Part shown: positions 15,738 to 24,089 of the stretch, one piece after another
How the letters are laid out: every line of letters starts with the position of its first letter
Position numbering within the stretch: the stretch's first letter is position 1
Assembly: GCF_001653195.1 (NCBI RefSeq)
Contig: NZ_JXBB01000004.1
Span: 1 to 64,000 of the forward strand
Length of the DNA stretch: 64,000 nucleotides
Source: Hydrogenibacillus schlegelii
GTDB taxonomy: Bacteria > Bacillota > Bacilli > Thermicanales > DSM-22653
Reading direction: 5' to 3'
The notes under the pieces: generated by a model
Database searches by the model: none
What the model saw: the letters and a program-made list of their open reading frames with translations, nothing else
What the model was told of the DNA's origin: nothing
Program-made: the position numbers and the translations under genes

Positions 15738-15769
15738 AAGTGCCGCGGCACTTCCGGGTTTTCACCCGG
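15738..15769. repeat. Two adjacent palindromic hairpins before the CAP-domain gene
   Basis: Bases 15738-15753 are a perfect 16-base palindrome (AAGTGCCG then its complement), immediately followed by 15754-15769, where CCGGGT pairs with ACCCGG around TTTC. The ribosome binding site GGGGAGGTC of the next gene starts two bases later. There is no T tract, so a simple terminator is unlikely. They could be an operator or a leader that controls translation. Confidence 0.5.
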
Positions 15770-15784
15770 TGGGGAGGTCAAAAA

Positions 15785-17155
15785 GTGGCGAAGCGCAACG
15801 TTCCATCCACGCCCAACAAATTCTTTTCCCTAATGCTGGCGTTCACGGTTTTTTCGCTGTCTTTTCTTTTCTCCGGCGAGACGAAGAGACCGGTCGCTTT
15901 TGCCCAGAGCGCGCTCACGCTGAAAGTCGACGGAAGAACGCTCGGCCTGTCCGCACCGCCGTTGATCCGCCATGGGCGGACATACGTGCCGGTGAAGTTC
16001 ATCTCGGACGCGCTCGGCTATCAAACGCAATGGCTCGGCCCGACGAAGGAAGTGCGGATCACCGGATGGGGCCATGAGCTTTTACTGAAGATTGGCGAAC
16101 CGGTCTATACGTTCAACGACCGCCGGCTTACCTCAGAGACGAGTCCCTTTATCGAAGAAGACCGGACGTATGTTCCTTTGAGGCTTGTTGCCGAATCGTT
16201 CGGTGCCGATGTCAGCTATGATGCAACGACCAAAACCGTCGAGATTCGCCGGACCGCGCTGAGCGACGGAAAGCGTTCCCTCTGGCTGGGGCTTACGGAG
16301 AGCGATGTGAAGCGCCTTTTGGGTGCGCCTGACTTCAGAGGCGTCTCCCGCTATGGAGCTCAGATATGGCTGTATTCCGACGAACCGGCCGGTCCGCTTG
16401 TCGTCTCGCTGAAAAATGGACAGCTCGTCGATCTGTACACGACGAATCCGAGCTGGGAGAGTGTGGGCGTTCGTCCCCAGATGCGTTTGACGAAGGCCGC
16501 TTCATCATTTTCTTTTCAATACCGGCAACTTACATTTTCTGTCGAGCAAAATATGAGCACACCCACGATTTCTAAAATTGTCCATGGAGTGCAAAACGGT
16601 TTGCTTTTGGCCTACATCGATCAGCATGCGCAAGCGAACATCATCGCCGTCCGCCTATCCTCCTTTGATCATTCGCTTACCGTTCCGCTGTTCAATTACC
16701 GTTACGAAGGCGATCCGGCGAACGTCCGCGCCTTCCAATCCTTTCTCTCCCAACAGCGGCGTCAATCGTCCCCGGAAGCAGACGAGACCGATGCCCGGAT
16801 CATGGCCGCCCTCATCAACGCGTTTCGAAAGGCGCACGGTCTATCGACGCTTCTTCCGGATCCGAAACTCGATCGCGTCGCCCGCCTCCACAGCGAGGAA
16901 ATGACACAACATCGTTATTTCGATCACGTCTCCAAAGTCACCGGTAAAACGTTGGGGGATCGCCTGAGGGATCAGGGCGTGCCATTTTCCAAAGCCGGCG
17001 AAAACCTGGCGCAAACGAACGATATACTGGTCTCCCATGTCGGCTTGATCAACTCCCCCGGGCATCGCAAAAATCTGCTTGATCCCGAATGGGATCGAAT
17101 GGGGATCGGAACGAGCGACCGCAACACCACCCAGGTATTTATCAAAACGCCGTGA
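15785..17155 (+). CDS. Secreted CAP-domain protein with copper-amine-oxidase-like N-terminal domains
   Basis: GTG 15785 is chosen because GGGGAGGTC lies upstream and the earlier frame crosses two hairpins. Signal peptide residues are about 12-40. Two copper amine oxidase N-terminal-type repeats follow (LTLKVDGRTLGLSAPPLI with TYVPVKFISDALGY, then TFNDRRLTSE with RTYVPLRLVAESFGADVSYD), commonly seen in Bacillota cell-wall proteins. Next is a CAP-associated middle domain (WLGLTESDVKRLLGAPDF). The C-terminal SCP/CAP domain of YkwD type spans about 335-455 (ALINAFRKAHGLSTLLPD, RVARLHSEEMTQHRYFDH, AGENLAQT, LINSPGHRKNLLDPEWDRMG). It is probably a wall-associated exported protein, possibly related to sporulation; no enzyme activity can be assigned. 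Confidence 0.88.
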   Translation: MAKRNVPSTPNKFFSLMLAFTVFSLSFLFSGETKRPVAFAQSALTLKVDGRTLGLSAPPLIRHGRTYVPVKFISDALGYQTQWLGPTKEVRITGWGHELLLKIGEPVYTFNDRRLTSETSPFIEEDRTYVPLRLVAESFGADVSYDATTKTVEIRRTALSDGKRSLWLGLTESDVKRLLGAPDFRGVSRYGAQIWLYSDEPAGPLVVSLKNGQLVDLYTTNPSWESVGVRPQMRLTKAASSFSFQYRQLTFSVEQNMSTPTISKIVHGVQNGLLLAYIDQHAQANIIAVRLSSFDHSLTVPLFNYRYEGDPANVRAFQSFLSQQRRQSSPEADETDARIMAALINAFRKAHGLSTLLPDPKLDRVARLHSEEMTQHRYFDHVSKVTGKTLGDRLRDQGVPFSKAGENLAQTNDILVSHVGLINSPGHRKNLLDPEWDRMGIGTSDRNTTQVFIKTP

Positions 17156-17345
17156 ACCCAACAGCCGGCCGTTTCGAGACGCTTTCCGCATTTTGGTCCG
17201 CTCGGACCGCTGGGCTCCCACCGGTTCGCTCACCTCAAGTTCCTGAGCTCCTGAGCGAGCCGGCGAAGCGCTTCGCGGCGGGCATCGGCTTCGGGTTCTC
17301 CCTGGGATTTGCGTAAGTGATCCCGAAGCGCTATCTTAAAGTCTG

Positions 17346-17418
17346 AGGTCACCAGAGGTTGCCACCTTTCGGGAGATTGATGGTTCCGCCCAAAGAAGAG
17401 CCTCTGGTGACCTTTTTT
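17346..17418 (+). terminator. Perfect 13-bp stem with 42-base loop and T6 tract, terminator or attenuator
   Basis: AGGTCACCAGAGG (17346-17358) is the exact complement of 17401-17413, and TTTTTT follows. The 42-base loop is much larger than in a simple terminator and contains small complementary pieces (GGT/ACC). The previous gene ends at 17155, so this could be a leader attenuator for the DedA gene. I could not match it to a known riboswitch class. The stretch 17156-17345 before it has no gene; it contains a 14-base palindrome at 17263-17276. Confidence 0.6.
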
Positions 17419-17594
17419 GTCAAGGGTCACCGCGAGGACGGATGAGGCCCTCGCCTGTTTACACCCCTCCCTGGGACTTGAACGAGCACCGGCTGGGACG
17501 CCCGGGCCCAGACCCCTACGTTCGAAAGGAGGTGACCGCCTGGTTCGGAGGAACCTGCCTGAGATGCCATTCAGGCCGGTTTTACGAACCGGGT

Positions 17595-18893
17595 TTGCCG
17601 GTGGAAACGTGGATCGCCCAGTACGGGCTTGTGGCGCTGGCGGTGGCGCTGGCGCTCGAAGTGATCGCCCTTCCCATTCCGGGCGAGACGCTCATGGTGT
17701 ACGTCGGCACGCTCGTCGGTCGGGGCGTCTTCCCCTGGTGGGCGGCGGTCGCGCTTGCCACCGCCGGGAGCATCGCGGGGATCACCGTCGCCTATTTCCT
17801 CGGCCGGGTGTTCGGGCTGCCGCTTCTTTTGCGTTACGGCCGGGTCGTCCATCTCACGCCGGAGCGGATCGATCGGACGTCGGCGTGGTTCGACCGGATC
17901 GGTTACCCGCTCATCGCCGTCGGCTACTTCATCCCCGGCGTCCGGCATCTGACGGGTTATCTGGCGGGCATCCTGCGGGTGCCGCCGCCCCTTTTTGCGG
18001 TCTTCGCCTACGGCGGAGCGTTCCTCTGGACGGCGACGTTCATCTCCCTCGGCAAATGGGTCGGCGAAAAGTGGGCCGTCTACCACGAGACGCTCACCCG
18101 GGCCGCGTGGATTCTGGCGGCGGTCGTCGCCGTTTTGTTCGTGGTTTACCTTCTTTTCTTCGTCGATCGGCGCCTGCTCAAAAAAAGCGTGGTCGCTCTT
18201 CGGCGCGTTTTCCCGATCGGTTCGCTTCCGTTCTGGCGCCTTCGGCTCCGCCTCCTTTTGCTCTTCGGGCTGGCGACGGCGGCCTCCCTCGCCCTGGTCG
18301 GGCTTTTGGAGGAGGCGATGGAGCGGGACCTCGCCGCCTTTGATGCCGCCGCCCGGCGGCTCGTGGCGGCGATGATGGAAGACCTCGGGCCCGTGGGGCG
18401 GGCGGCGATCCGGCTGGCGACGGCCCCCGTCGTCCTTGGAGCGCTCTTTCTTGCCGGCGTCTGGGCCGCCGTCCGGTTGCCGGTCGGCCGGGCGGTGCGG
18501 GCCTATCCGCTTCTCTACGGCGGGGTGACCGTCCTGCTCGCCGGGAGTCTGACGGCCCTCTGGGCGCCGTTTGCCGCCCGGGGGATCCCGGCGCCGGAAA
18601 TCGGGCCGTACTGGGCGGCGGCCGTCGGCAGCTTTTCGCTGTACGCCCTGGCCGTCCGGGCCCGGGGGATCGGGCCGTACGTCGCCGCCTTTTTCGCCTT
18701 CCTCGCCCATGCCGGCGCGGCGGTCGTCGCCGCCGTTGCCGCCGGCGGGCTTCCGGTGGCGGCCGTCGCCGGGGCCCTTCTCGGCGCGGTATGGGGGTTT
18801 GTTCATCTTTTCGTCTGGGATGCGCTCATCGCCGGAAGAAGCGAAGGACCGGAGTCGGGGAGCCGAACCGGCCCATCGCCGCCTGGCCGGTAA
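17595..18893 (+). CDS. DedA-family membrane protein with a second hydrophobic C-terminal domain
   Basis: The N-terminal half (to about residue 185) is a DedA/SNARE-associated membrane protein: [40 protein letters not shown], and the basic F-R/G motif region [14 protein letters not shown]. DedA proteins are membrane transporters or scramblases, some acting on undecaprenyl phosphate. The C-terminal half (about 220-410) has further spans with PAP2-like layout, but the PSGH and SRxxxxxH phosphatase motifs are absent, so I do not call it an active phosphatase. TTG 17595 gives a normal DedA N terminus; GAAAGGAGGTGA at 17524-17535 is the only strong site and is far away, so a start further up (frame open to ATG 17442) is possible. 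Confidence 0.8.
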   Translation: MPVETWIAQYGLVALAVALALEVIALPIPGETLMVYVGTLVGRGVFPWWAAVALATAGSIAGITVAYFLGRVFGLPLLLRYGRVVHLTPERIDRTSAWFDRIGYPLIAVGYFIPGVRHLTGYLAGILRVPPPLFAVFAYGGAFLWTATFISLGKWVGEKWAVYHETLTRAAWILAAVVAVLFVVYLLFFVDRRLLKKSVVALRRVFPIGSLPFWRLRLRLLLLFGLATAASLALVGLLEEAMERDLAAFDAAARRLVAAMMEDLGPVGRAAIRLATAPVVLGALFLAGVWAAVRLPVGRAVRAYPLLYGGVTVLLAGSLTALWAPFAARGIPAPEIGPYWAAAVGSFSLYALAVRARGIGPYVAAFFAFLAHAGAAVVAAVAAGGLPVAAVAGALLGAVWGFVHLFVWDALIAGRSEGPESGSRTGPSPPGR

Positions 18894-19095
18894 AGGCCAG
18901 CGTCACAAAGCCGATCGGTCCGTCGTCGAGGCGCCGAGCGGAACGTCGTCGTATAGTCCGCCGGCCCGTCGGCGGGAGCCCGAAATCATCGTCGCCAAAA
19001 GACCGGACGAACCGCAACGGAACGGCTGAGCGATCCGCGCCGGGGAAAACCGCCAGCTGCGCCGATGCGTCAGCCGCGACGGTGGGCCGGGCGAT

Positions 19096-19121
19096 CCGCG
19101 CCGGGGGAAGCCCCGGCGCGG
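19096..19121 (+). terminator. Hairpin terminator downstream of the DedA gene
   Basis: An 11-bp perfect stem (CCGCGCCGGGG, 19096-19106, with 19111-19121) around a GAAG tetraloop, followed by CGGCGTTTTACG. The T tract is short. An almost identical left-arm sequence (GCGATCCGCGCCGGGG) is also found about 60 bases earlier, as a direct repeat. The rest of 18894-19288 has no gene that I can support. Confidence 0.55.
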
Positions 19122-19288
19122 CGGCGTTTTACGGGCGATGCTTCGAACTTCCTAGGAAGAATGGAGGACGCTTCGGGCCGCGGGCCAAGAAGATGGGCGA
19201 CCATGCCTATGGTCCGTCCGGCGGACGAGTGGTAAAGTATGGTGTCGAGTGCTGTCGGCAGGGGGGGATGAAGTGGGAGGGGGAGACC

Positions 19289-20518
19289 GTGGACCACCTC
19301 GCAACCTTGTGGGCCGTATCGGCCCTCTCACTCGCTCCCCTGACGGTGTGGGCGCTCGTCGTTTTGCAGCGAATGCGGCACCGCCGATCCCAAAAGCAGG
19401 CGGCCGGACCGGACGAGAGGCGGAAGGCGGTCGATCCGCTTCTTTCCGCCCTCCAGGCGTCGGAGTGGGGCCTTCTTTTGCTCGAGAAGATGGGCGAAGG
19501 GTCGATCGTGCGCTGGGCGGGGGGGCGCCTCTGGGTGCGCCTCGGTTTCGACCCGGAAGCGCTCTCCGGCCGGCCGCTTGAGGCCGTCGTCTTCGCGAAA
19601 GAGGCGACCGCGGCGGCGGAGGCGGCCTTCGCCGGCCGGGACGGCGCCGCCTGCGCCTTTTTCCAGGCCGGCTGGGGGCTCATGGGACGGGTTTATCCCG
19701 TCCGCCGGGAAGGGACGGTGGTCGCCGCCTGGCTGCTGGTGCTTCCGGCTTACGCCGAGAATCCGTGGAGCATCGGAAAGAGGGATGAAAGGGCGATGGC
19801 AAAAGCGCCGCTCGACGAACAGGCCCTTGCGTCGAACGGGGCACAAGCGCCGGTGCGCCCGGCGCCGGAAGCGGAGGCCGATCCCGAGGCGGTCTTTGCG
19901 GCGCTGGAGGCGCTGTTGGCGTCGGCGATCGACATTCTGGCCCGGCATCCGGAGGCGCTCCGGCAGGCGGGCCGGGTGGCGGAGCGGATGGCGGCGCTTC
20001 AGGCGCTCCTTGCCCGGTCGGGCTGGCCGGACGCGGGCGCGCCGGTCCGGGAGGTCGGCGGTGGGGGGGCGGCCGAGGAGGCCGCCGGCGGGGCGCCGGC
20101 GGGCGGCGGCGGACGCCCGGGGCCGATCGCCGCTTACGAAACGGAAAACGGGGACGGCCCGGCGCCGGACGCCGACGAAGGCGACGCCGCTCCGGCGGGC
20201 GAGGTCCCCTCCTTGGCCGACGGGAACGGGTTTCCGGACGCCGTTTTTTCCGCGCCGGCGGAGCCGGAGACGTGGCGGGTGGAGCGGCTCAAAAAGCGGA
20301 TCGACGCGTTTTCGACCCTCACCCAGCGGGAAAAAGAGGTGTTGCTCGAACTCAGCCTCGGGAAGCGGAACCGGGAGATCGCCGAGACGCTTTTTATCAG
20401 CGAGCACACCGTGAAAAATCACATCTCCAACATCTTCGCCAAGCTCGGCGTCTCCGACCGGGTGCAGCTTCTTTCGCTCCTGTATCGCGGTCGCCCGCCG
20501 GATCGGGCGGACGGTTGA
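19289..20518 (+). CDS. Membrane-anchored LuxR-type transcription regulator without receiver domain
   Basis: GTG 19289 has GGGAGG eight bases upstream; an ATG at 19268 is an alternative. An N-terminal span ([20 protein letters not shown]) is followed by a PAS-like region at about 40-150 ([37 protein letters not shown]). A long Ala/Gly/Pro-rich linker leads to a C-terminal LuxR/GerE helix-turn-helix: [52 protein letters not shown]. There is no phosphoacceptor receiver domain, so it is not an ordinary two-component regulator; it may sense through the PAS-like part. The downstream neighbour is a c-di-GMP-controlled gene, but no common control is shown. Confidence 0.8.
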   Translation: MDHLATLWAVSALSLAPLTVWALVVLQRMRHRRSQKQAAGPDERRKAVDPLLSALQASEWGLLLLEKMGEGSIVRWAGGRLWVRLGFDPEALSGRPLEAVVFAKEATAAAEAAFAGRDGAACAFFQAGWGLMGRVYPVRREGTVVAAWLLVLPAYAENPWSIGKRDERAMAKAPLDEQALASNGAQAPVRPAPEAEADPEAVFAALEALLASAIDILARHPEALRQAGRVAERMAALQALLARSGWPDAGAPVREVGGGGAAEEAAGGAPAGGGGRPGPIAAYETENGDGPAPDADEGDAAPAGEVPSLADGNGFPDAVFSAPAEPETWRVERLKKRIDAFSTLTQREKEVLLELSLGKRNREIAETLFISEHTVKNHISNIFAKLGVSDRVQLLSLLYRGRPPDRADG

Positions 20519-20701
20519 GGGCGTGCATAATCGGGGTCTGGTCCCACCCGCCTAGTCCTGATAGACTAAGGGAACAACCGGATGCCGGCCATTCCGGTGC
20601 GGGCGGTGGGGTCGTGGCGCCGGTCGAACGCGCGGCTTTTTCAGGATTCGCCGGGGCGCCGGCGTCGACGTCGGATCTTGCGACCAAAACCGAACATGGC
20701 C

Positions 20702-20788
20702 GACGACAAAGGCACACCATCCGAAAGGATGGGCCGCAAAGCCGTGAGCCTACGGCGGCGCGTCCGCTATGGCTGTCTGGCTGCCGAA
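20702..20788 (+). promoter_or_regulatory. Cyclic-di-GMP-I (GEMM) riboswitch
   Basis: The sequence follows the GEMM-I consensus closely: AAAGGCACACC, then a GAAA tetraloop on an ATCC/GGAT stem, then GGGCCGCAAAGCC, then GCCTACGG, and a right part TATGGCTGTCTGGCTGCC that corresponds to the P1b receptor region. The tetraloop and the GCAAAGCC junction are the parts that bind each other and the ligand in the Vc2 aptamer. It sits in the leader of the FapA/DUF342 gene, with a terminator-like hairpin about 25 bases further on, so c-di-GMP probably controls transcription read-through. Confidence 0.88.
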
Positions 20789-20814
20789 TCGGATGCGGGT
20801 TCGACCGACGGGTG

Positions 20815-20851
20815 GGGTGTCTTTGTCGCAAAGCCCTGCTTTATTTATTTT
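20815..20851 (+). terminator. Terminator-like hairpin in the riboswitch expression platform
   Basis: GGG-TGT-CTTTG pairs with CAAAG-CCC (20829-20836) around TCG, followed by the T-rich TGCTTTATTTATTTT. Lying between the aptamer and the ribosome binding site (20929-20935), it is the natural switch element. The stem is interrupted by a 3-base bulge. Confidence 0.5.
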
Positions 20852-20940
20852 AGTCGGCGTTTATTCATGAGTTCGGGATGGACGACGATGCCGTGCGGCG
20901 CGCCGAAACGGATGCAGACGCCGAAAGCGGGGGGAGCGCG

Positions 20941-22452
20941 ATGGATGGCGAGACGATCCTCTGGCACATCCGGCCGCTCGAGGTTCGGGCCGAGCGCAAG
21001 GCGCCGCCCGGTCCGGAAGGCGACGACCCGGCCGCCCTCTTGTCGCTTCTGGCCGCCCGGGGAGTGCGCACCGGCATCGATCCCGGGGCTGTCGAGGCGC
21101 TTGCCCGGGGTGGGCCGGGCGTCTACATCGTCGCCCGGGGGACGCCGCCGGAAGAGGGGCAGGACGGCCGGGTCGAGTGGCTCGTCGAGACGACGCCGGT
21201 CGATGCCCTTCAGGATGCCGGGGAGGACGAGGCGATCGATTATCGCGAGCGGCGGCGGCTTCCGAGCGTCCAGGCGGGGACGGTGCTCGCCCGGGTGCAC
21301 CCGCCGGTGCCGGGCCGGCCCGGCACGAGCGTCTTTGGCGAGCCGATCCCGCCGAAGCCGGTCTATCCCGTCGAGGTCATCGCCGGCGCCGGCGTGCGCT
21401 ACGACGCCGAAACGGGGGAGATCGTCGCCGAGCGGTCCGGCCTCCTCACCGTTCAGGCGAGCCGCCGGAAGGTGCGCCTTGCGATCGGCCCGCTCTTCGT
21501 CCATCGCGGCCCCGTCGATCTGAAAAGCGGCAACATCCGCTTCGCCGGTTCTGTGGAAATTTTCGGAGATGTGACGGAAGGAATGCTCGTCGAGGCGCGG
21601 GAACAGGTGGTGGTACACGGGCAGATCACCCGGGCGACGGTGCGGTCGGGCGGCCTCATCGTCGTCGCCGGGGGCGCCGTCGGTTCCCGGATCGTCTCGG
21701 GCGACGAACGGTGGACGCCCGGGGACATCCGGGCGCTCCACGCCCTCGACGAAAGCCTCCTCCGACTGATCCAGAAAATCCGCGCCGCCCAGAGCGTGCC
21801 GGAGATCGCCGCCCGCCTCGGCCGCCCGGAAGCGTTCCGGTCGCTCGTGACCGCGATCGTCGGAGAGGACGCGGACCGGATCCGGGAGGCGCTCAAGCGG
21901 CTTCGGCCGCTTTGGACGGAGGGCGGTGAGGCGAACGGTGGAAAAACGCATTTTTTTGACCTGTGGGCGTTCTTTATCGGCGGCGTACAGCACCGGCAGG
22001 CGCCGGGACCGGAAGCGCTGGCGGCGGCGGTGCGGTGGGTGCATGCGGCCGCCGAAGCCCGCCCGATGGCGATGCTGGAAGAAAGCGGCGTCCGGGCCGG
22101 TTACGTTCAAGCGTCCCGCGTCATCGCCTTCGGCGACGTCGTGATCGGCGACCGGGGCGCCTTCCAGTCCGAGATCGAGACGTTCGGCCGGGCGGTCGTC
22201 GCCGGACCGCTTCGCGGCGGGCGGCTGTACGCCGAAGGCGGCGCCCGCCTCCGGGAGGCCGGAAGCGAGTCCGGCGTCCCGACGCAGGTCGCCGTCGGCC
22301 GGGCGGCGGCCGTCGAGCTGGAGACGGTCCATCCGGAGGTCGAGGTCGCCGTCGGTGCGGCGAGCCTCCGCTTTCGAGAGCGGCGGTCGCACGTCCGGGT
22401 GCGGCTCGGCGACGACGGCCGGATCGCGTTGGAGGCGCTGTCATCTTTGTGA
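20941..22452 (+). CDS. fapA: FapA family (DUF342) protein under c-di-GMP riboswitch
   Basis: This is a DUF342/FapA (flagellar assembly protein A) family protein. ATG 20941 follows GGGGGAG; an ATG at 20878 has a poor site. The N-terminal region has the usual FapA features (VQAGTVLARVHPPVPGRPG, VFGEPIPPK). The family's right-handed beta-helix repeats follow (KSGNIRFAGSVEIFGDVTEG, EQVVVHGQITRATVRSGG, LIVVAGGAVGSRI). A helical hairpin at about 270-350 and a last beta part (RVIAFGDVVIGDRGAF, VVAGPLRGGRLYAEGG) complete it. Its molecular function is not settled; family members are linked to motility and polar localisation. A GEMM-I riboswitch in the leader ties it to c-di-GMP, in line with motility or surface behaviour. 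A terminator follows at 22501. Confidence 0.85.
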   Translation: MDGETILWHIRPLEVRAERKAPPGPEGDDPAALLSLLAARGVRTGIDPGAVEALARGGPGVYIVARGTPPEEGQDGRVEWLVETTPVDALQDAGEDEAIDYRERRRLPSVQAGTVLARVHPPVPGRPGTSVFGEPIPPKPVYPVEVIAGAGVRYDAETGEIVAERSGLLTVQASRRKVRLAIGPLFVHRGPVDLKSGNIRFAGSVEIFGDVTEGMLVEAREQVVVHGQITRATVRSGGLIVVAGGAVGSRIVSGDERWTPGDIRALHALDESLLRLIQKIRAAQSVPEIAARLGRPEAFRSLVTAIVGEDADRIREALKRLRPLWTEGGEANGGKTHFFDLWAFFIGGVQHRQAPGPEALAAAVRWVHAAAEARPMAMLEESGVRAGYVQASRVIAFGDVVIGDRGAFQSEIETFGRAVVAGPLRGGRLYAEGGARLREAGSESGVPTQVAVGRAAAVELETVHPEVEVAVGAASLRFRERRSHVRVRLGDDGRIALEALSSL

Positions 22453-22500
22453 ACCCCGTCACCGGTCTGCCACCAATCGACCGTCTTTATGTCACAAAGG

Positions 22501-22522
22501 GGGCCGCGGCCGGCCCTTTTTT
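22501..22522 (+). terminator. Rho-independent terminator after fapA
   Basis: GGGCCG (22501-22506) pairs with CGGCCC (22511-22516) and TTTTTT follows directly. It separates fapA from cydAB. The following stretch to 22691 holds no gene but has several imperfect copies of a GCGATCG-containing unit. Confidence 0.8.
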
Positions 22523-22691
22523 GCGCTCCGTTCTGGTACACTCGGAGCGAACCCCACGATGAGCGGCGCGACGGCGTGCGATCGCCCGGACGCGCGGTGC
22601 GATCGTCGGAGGGCGGCGCGATCGTTCGGCCGGGCGGTGGGATCGCCGGATGGTCGACGCGATCGCCGGATGCGCGAAAGGAGGGTCGGAG

Positions 22692-24065
22692 ATGCCCGAT
22701 GTGCTTTTGCTGAGCCGCATTCAATTTGCGGTAACGATTATGTATCATTTTCTCTTCGTCCCGCTTACCCTCGGGCTCGTGCTTCTGGTCGCCATCATGG
22801 AAACGCTGTATGCCCGGACCAAAGACGACCTCTACCGGCGCATGGCCGACTTCTGGGGCAAGCTTTTCGTCATCAACTTCGCCCTCGGCGTCGTGACGGG
22901 CATCACGATGGAATTCCAGTTCGGCACGAACTGGTCGGAGTACTCGAAGTTTATGGGCGACATCTTCGGGGCGCCGCTCGCCATCGAGGCGCTCGTCGCT
23001 TTCTTCCTGGAGTCGACGTTCATCGGCATCTGGATCTTCGGCCGGGAGCGGTTCCCGAAACTGCGGGCGCTCTCGATGTGGATGGTCGCCCTCGGCACGA
23101 CGCTGTCTTCGCTTTGGATCATCACCGCCAACGGCTTTATGCAAAATCCGGTCGGCTACACCCTCGTCGACGGACGCGTGCACCTGGAGAACTTCTGGGC
23201 CGTGCTTTTTAACCCGTACGTCTGGTATATGCTCGTCCACACGCTGATCGGAAGCTACATCGTCGGCAGCTTCTTCGTCCTCGGCGTGAGCGCCTATCAC
23301 CTCCTCCGGCGGCAGCACGTCGAGTTTTTCCACCGTTCGTTCAAGCTGGCGCTGGCGCTCGCCCTCTTTGCGACGGTGATGGCGCCGCTGAGCGGCCATC
23401 TGGCCGGCCTGAACGCGGCGAAGGTCCAGCCGGCGAAGGCGGCCGCCTTTGAGTCGATCTGGGAGTCCGGGGAGGCGCAGCCGTTCTTCCTCCTGGCCGT
23501 GCCGAGCCTGAAGAACGACGGCAACATCATCGAGTGGGGCAAGATCCCGTACCTCGGGAGCCTCCTGACCACCAATTCGCCGACCGGGTACGTCAAAGGG
23601 CTTGGCGACATCCCGGCCGACGAACGGCCGCCGGTGTGGATCGTCTTCTGGAGCTTCCGGCTCATGGTCGGACTCGGTCTTTTCTTCCTCGCGGTTGCGG
23701 GGTATGCGTGGTGGCGGGAGCGAAAAGGGACGCTTCTCGAGGCGCGGGGGCTCCTCAAGGCGCTTCCGTACTTCATCCCCCTTCCGTATGTCGCGATCAA
23801 CCTCGGGTGGGTCGTGACGGAAGTCGGGCGGCAGCCGTGGATCGTCTACGGGCTCATGAAAACGGCCGATGCCGTGAGCCCCATCTCCATCGGCGACATC
23901 GTCTTTTCCCTCGTCGGGCTCGTCGTCTTCTATACCTCCCTCATCATCGCCGATGTCTATCTCCTCGTGAAGCACGCGAAGGCCGGGCCGGAGGTCGCGG
24001 CGTCGCCGGGCGAGCCGCCGGCGAAGGCGCCGAAGGCGCCTGCGGGCCGCCCGCAGGAAGCCTGA
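22692..24065 (+). CDS. cydA: Cytochrome bd-type quinol oxidase subunit I
   Basis: This is the quinol-oxidising, haem-bearing subunit of a bd-type terminal oxidase. ATG 22692 follows GAAAGGAGGG. Conserved parts include RIQFAVTIMYHFLFVPLTLG with the haem-ligand His near the N terminus, ALGVVTGITMEFQFGTNWSE, the GFMQNPVGY quinol-side region and EVGRQPW. The short Q-loop form (about 455 residues) matches the CydA of Bacillus and the cyanide-insensitive oxidases. About nine membrane spans are visible. The C-terminal tail is Ala/Pro/Lys-rich. The gene forms an operon with cydB; the cydCD assembly genes are not in the window. It supports respiration at low oxygen. Confidence 0.95.
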   Translation: MPDVLLLSRIQFAVTIMYHFLFVPLTLGLVLLVAIMETLYARTKDDLYRRMADFWGKLFVINFALGVVTGITMEFQFGTNWSEYSKFMGDIFGAPLAIEALVAFFLESTFIGIWIFGRERFPKLRALSMWMVALGTTLSSLWIITANGFMQNPVGYTLVDGRVHLENFWAVLFNPYVWYMLVHTLIGSYIVGSFFVLGVSAYHLLRRQHVEFFHRSFKLALALALFATVMAPLSGHLAGLNAAKVQPAKAAAFESIWESGEAQPFFLLAVPSLKNDGNIIEWGKIPYLGSLLTTNSPTGYVKGLGDIPADERPPVWIVFWSFRLMVGLGLFFLAVAGYAWWRERKGTLLEARGLLKALPYFIPLPYVAINLGWVVTEVGRQPWIVYGLMKTADAVSPISIGDIVFSLVGLVVFYTSLIIADVYLLVKHAKAGPEVAASPGEPPAKAPKAPAGRPQEA

Positions 24066-24089
24066 CGGGCAGGAGAAAGGAGGGAGAGC

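Noticed and set aside
15684-15785. Second c-di-GMP riboswitch before the CAP gene
   Set aside because: Hairpins are present but the GCAAAGCC junction and receptor sequence of GEMM are missing.
17230-17430. 66-codon minus-strand frame before the DedA gene
   Set aside because: It runs through the long stem-loop and has no supporting features beyond a possible helical end.
18826-19017. Small minus-strand gene after the DedA gene
   Set aside because: No ribosome site and Arg/Gly/Pro-rich composition typical of shadows.
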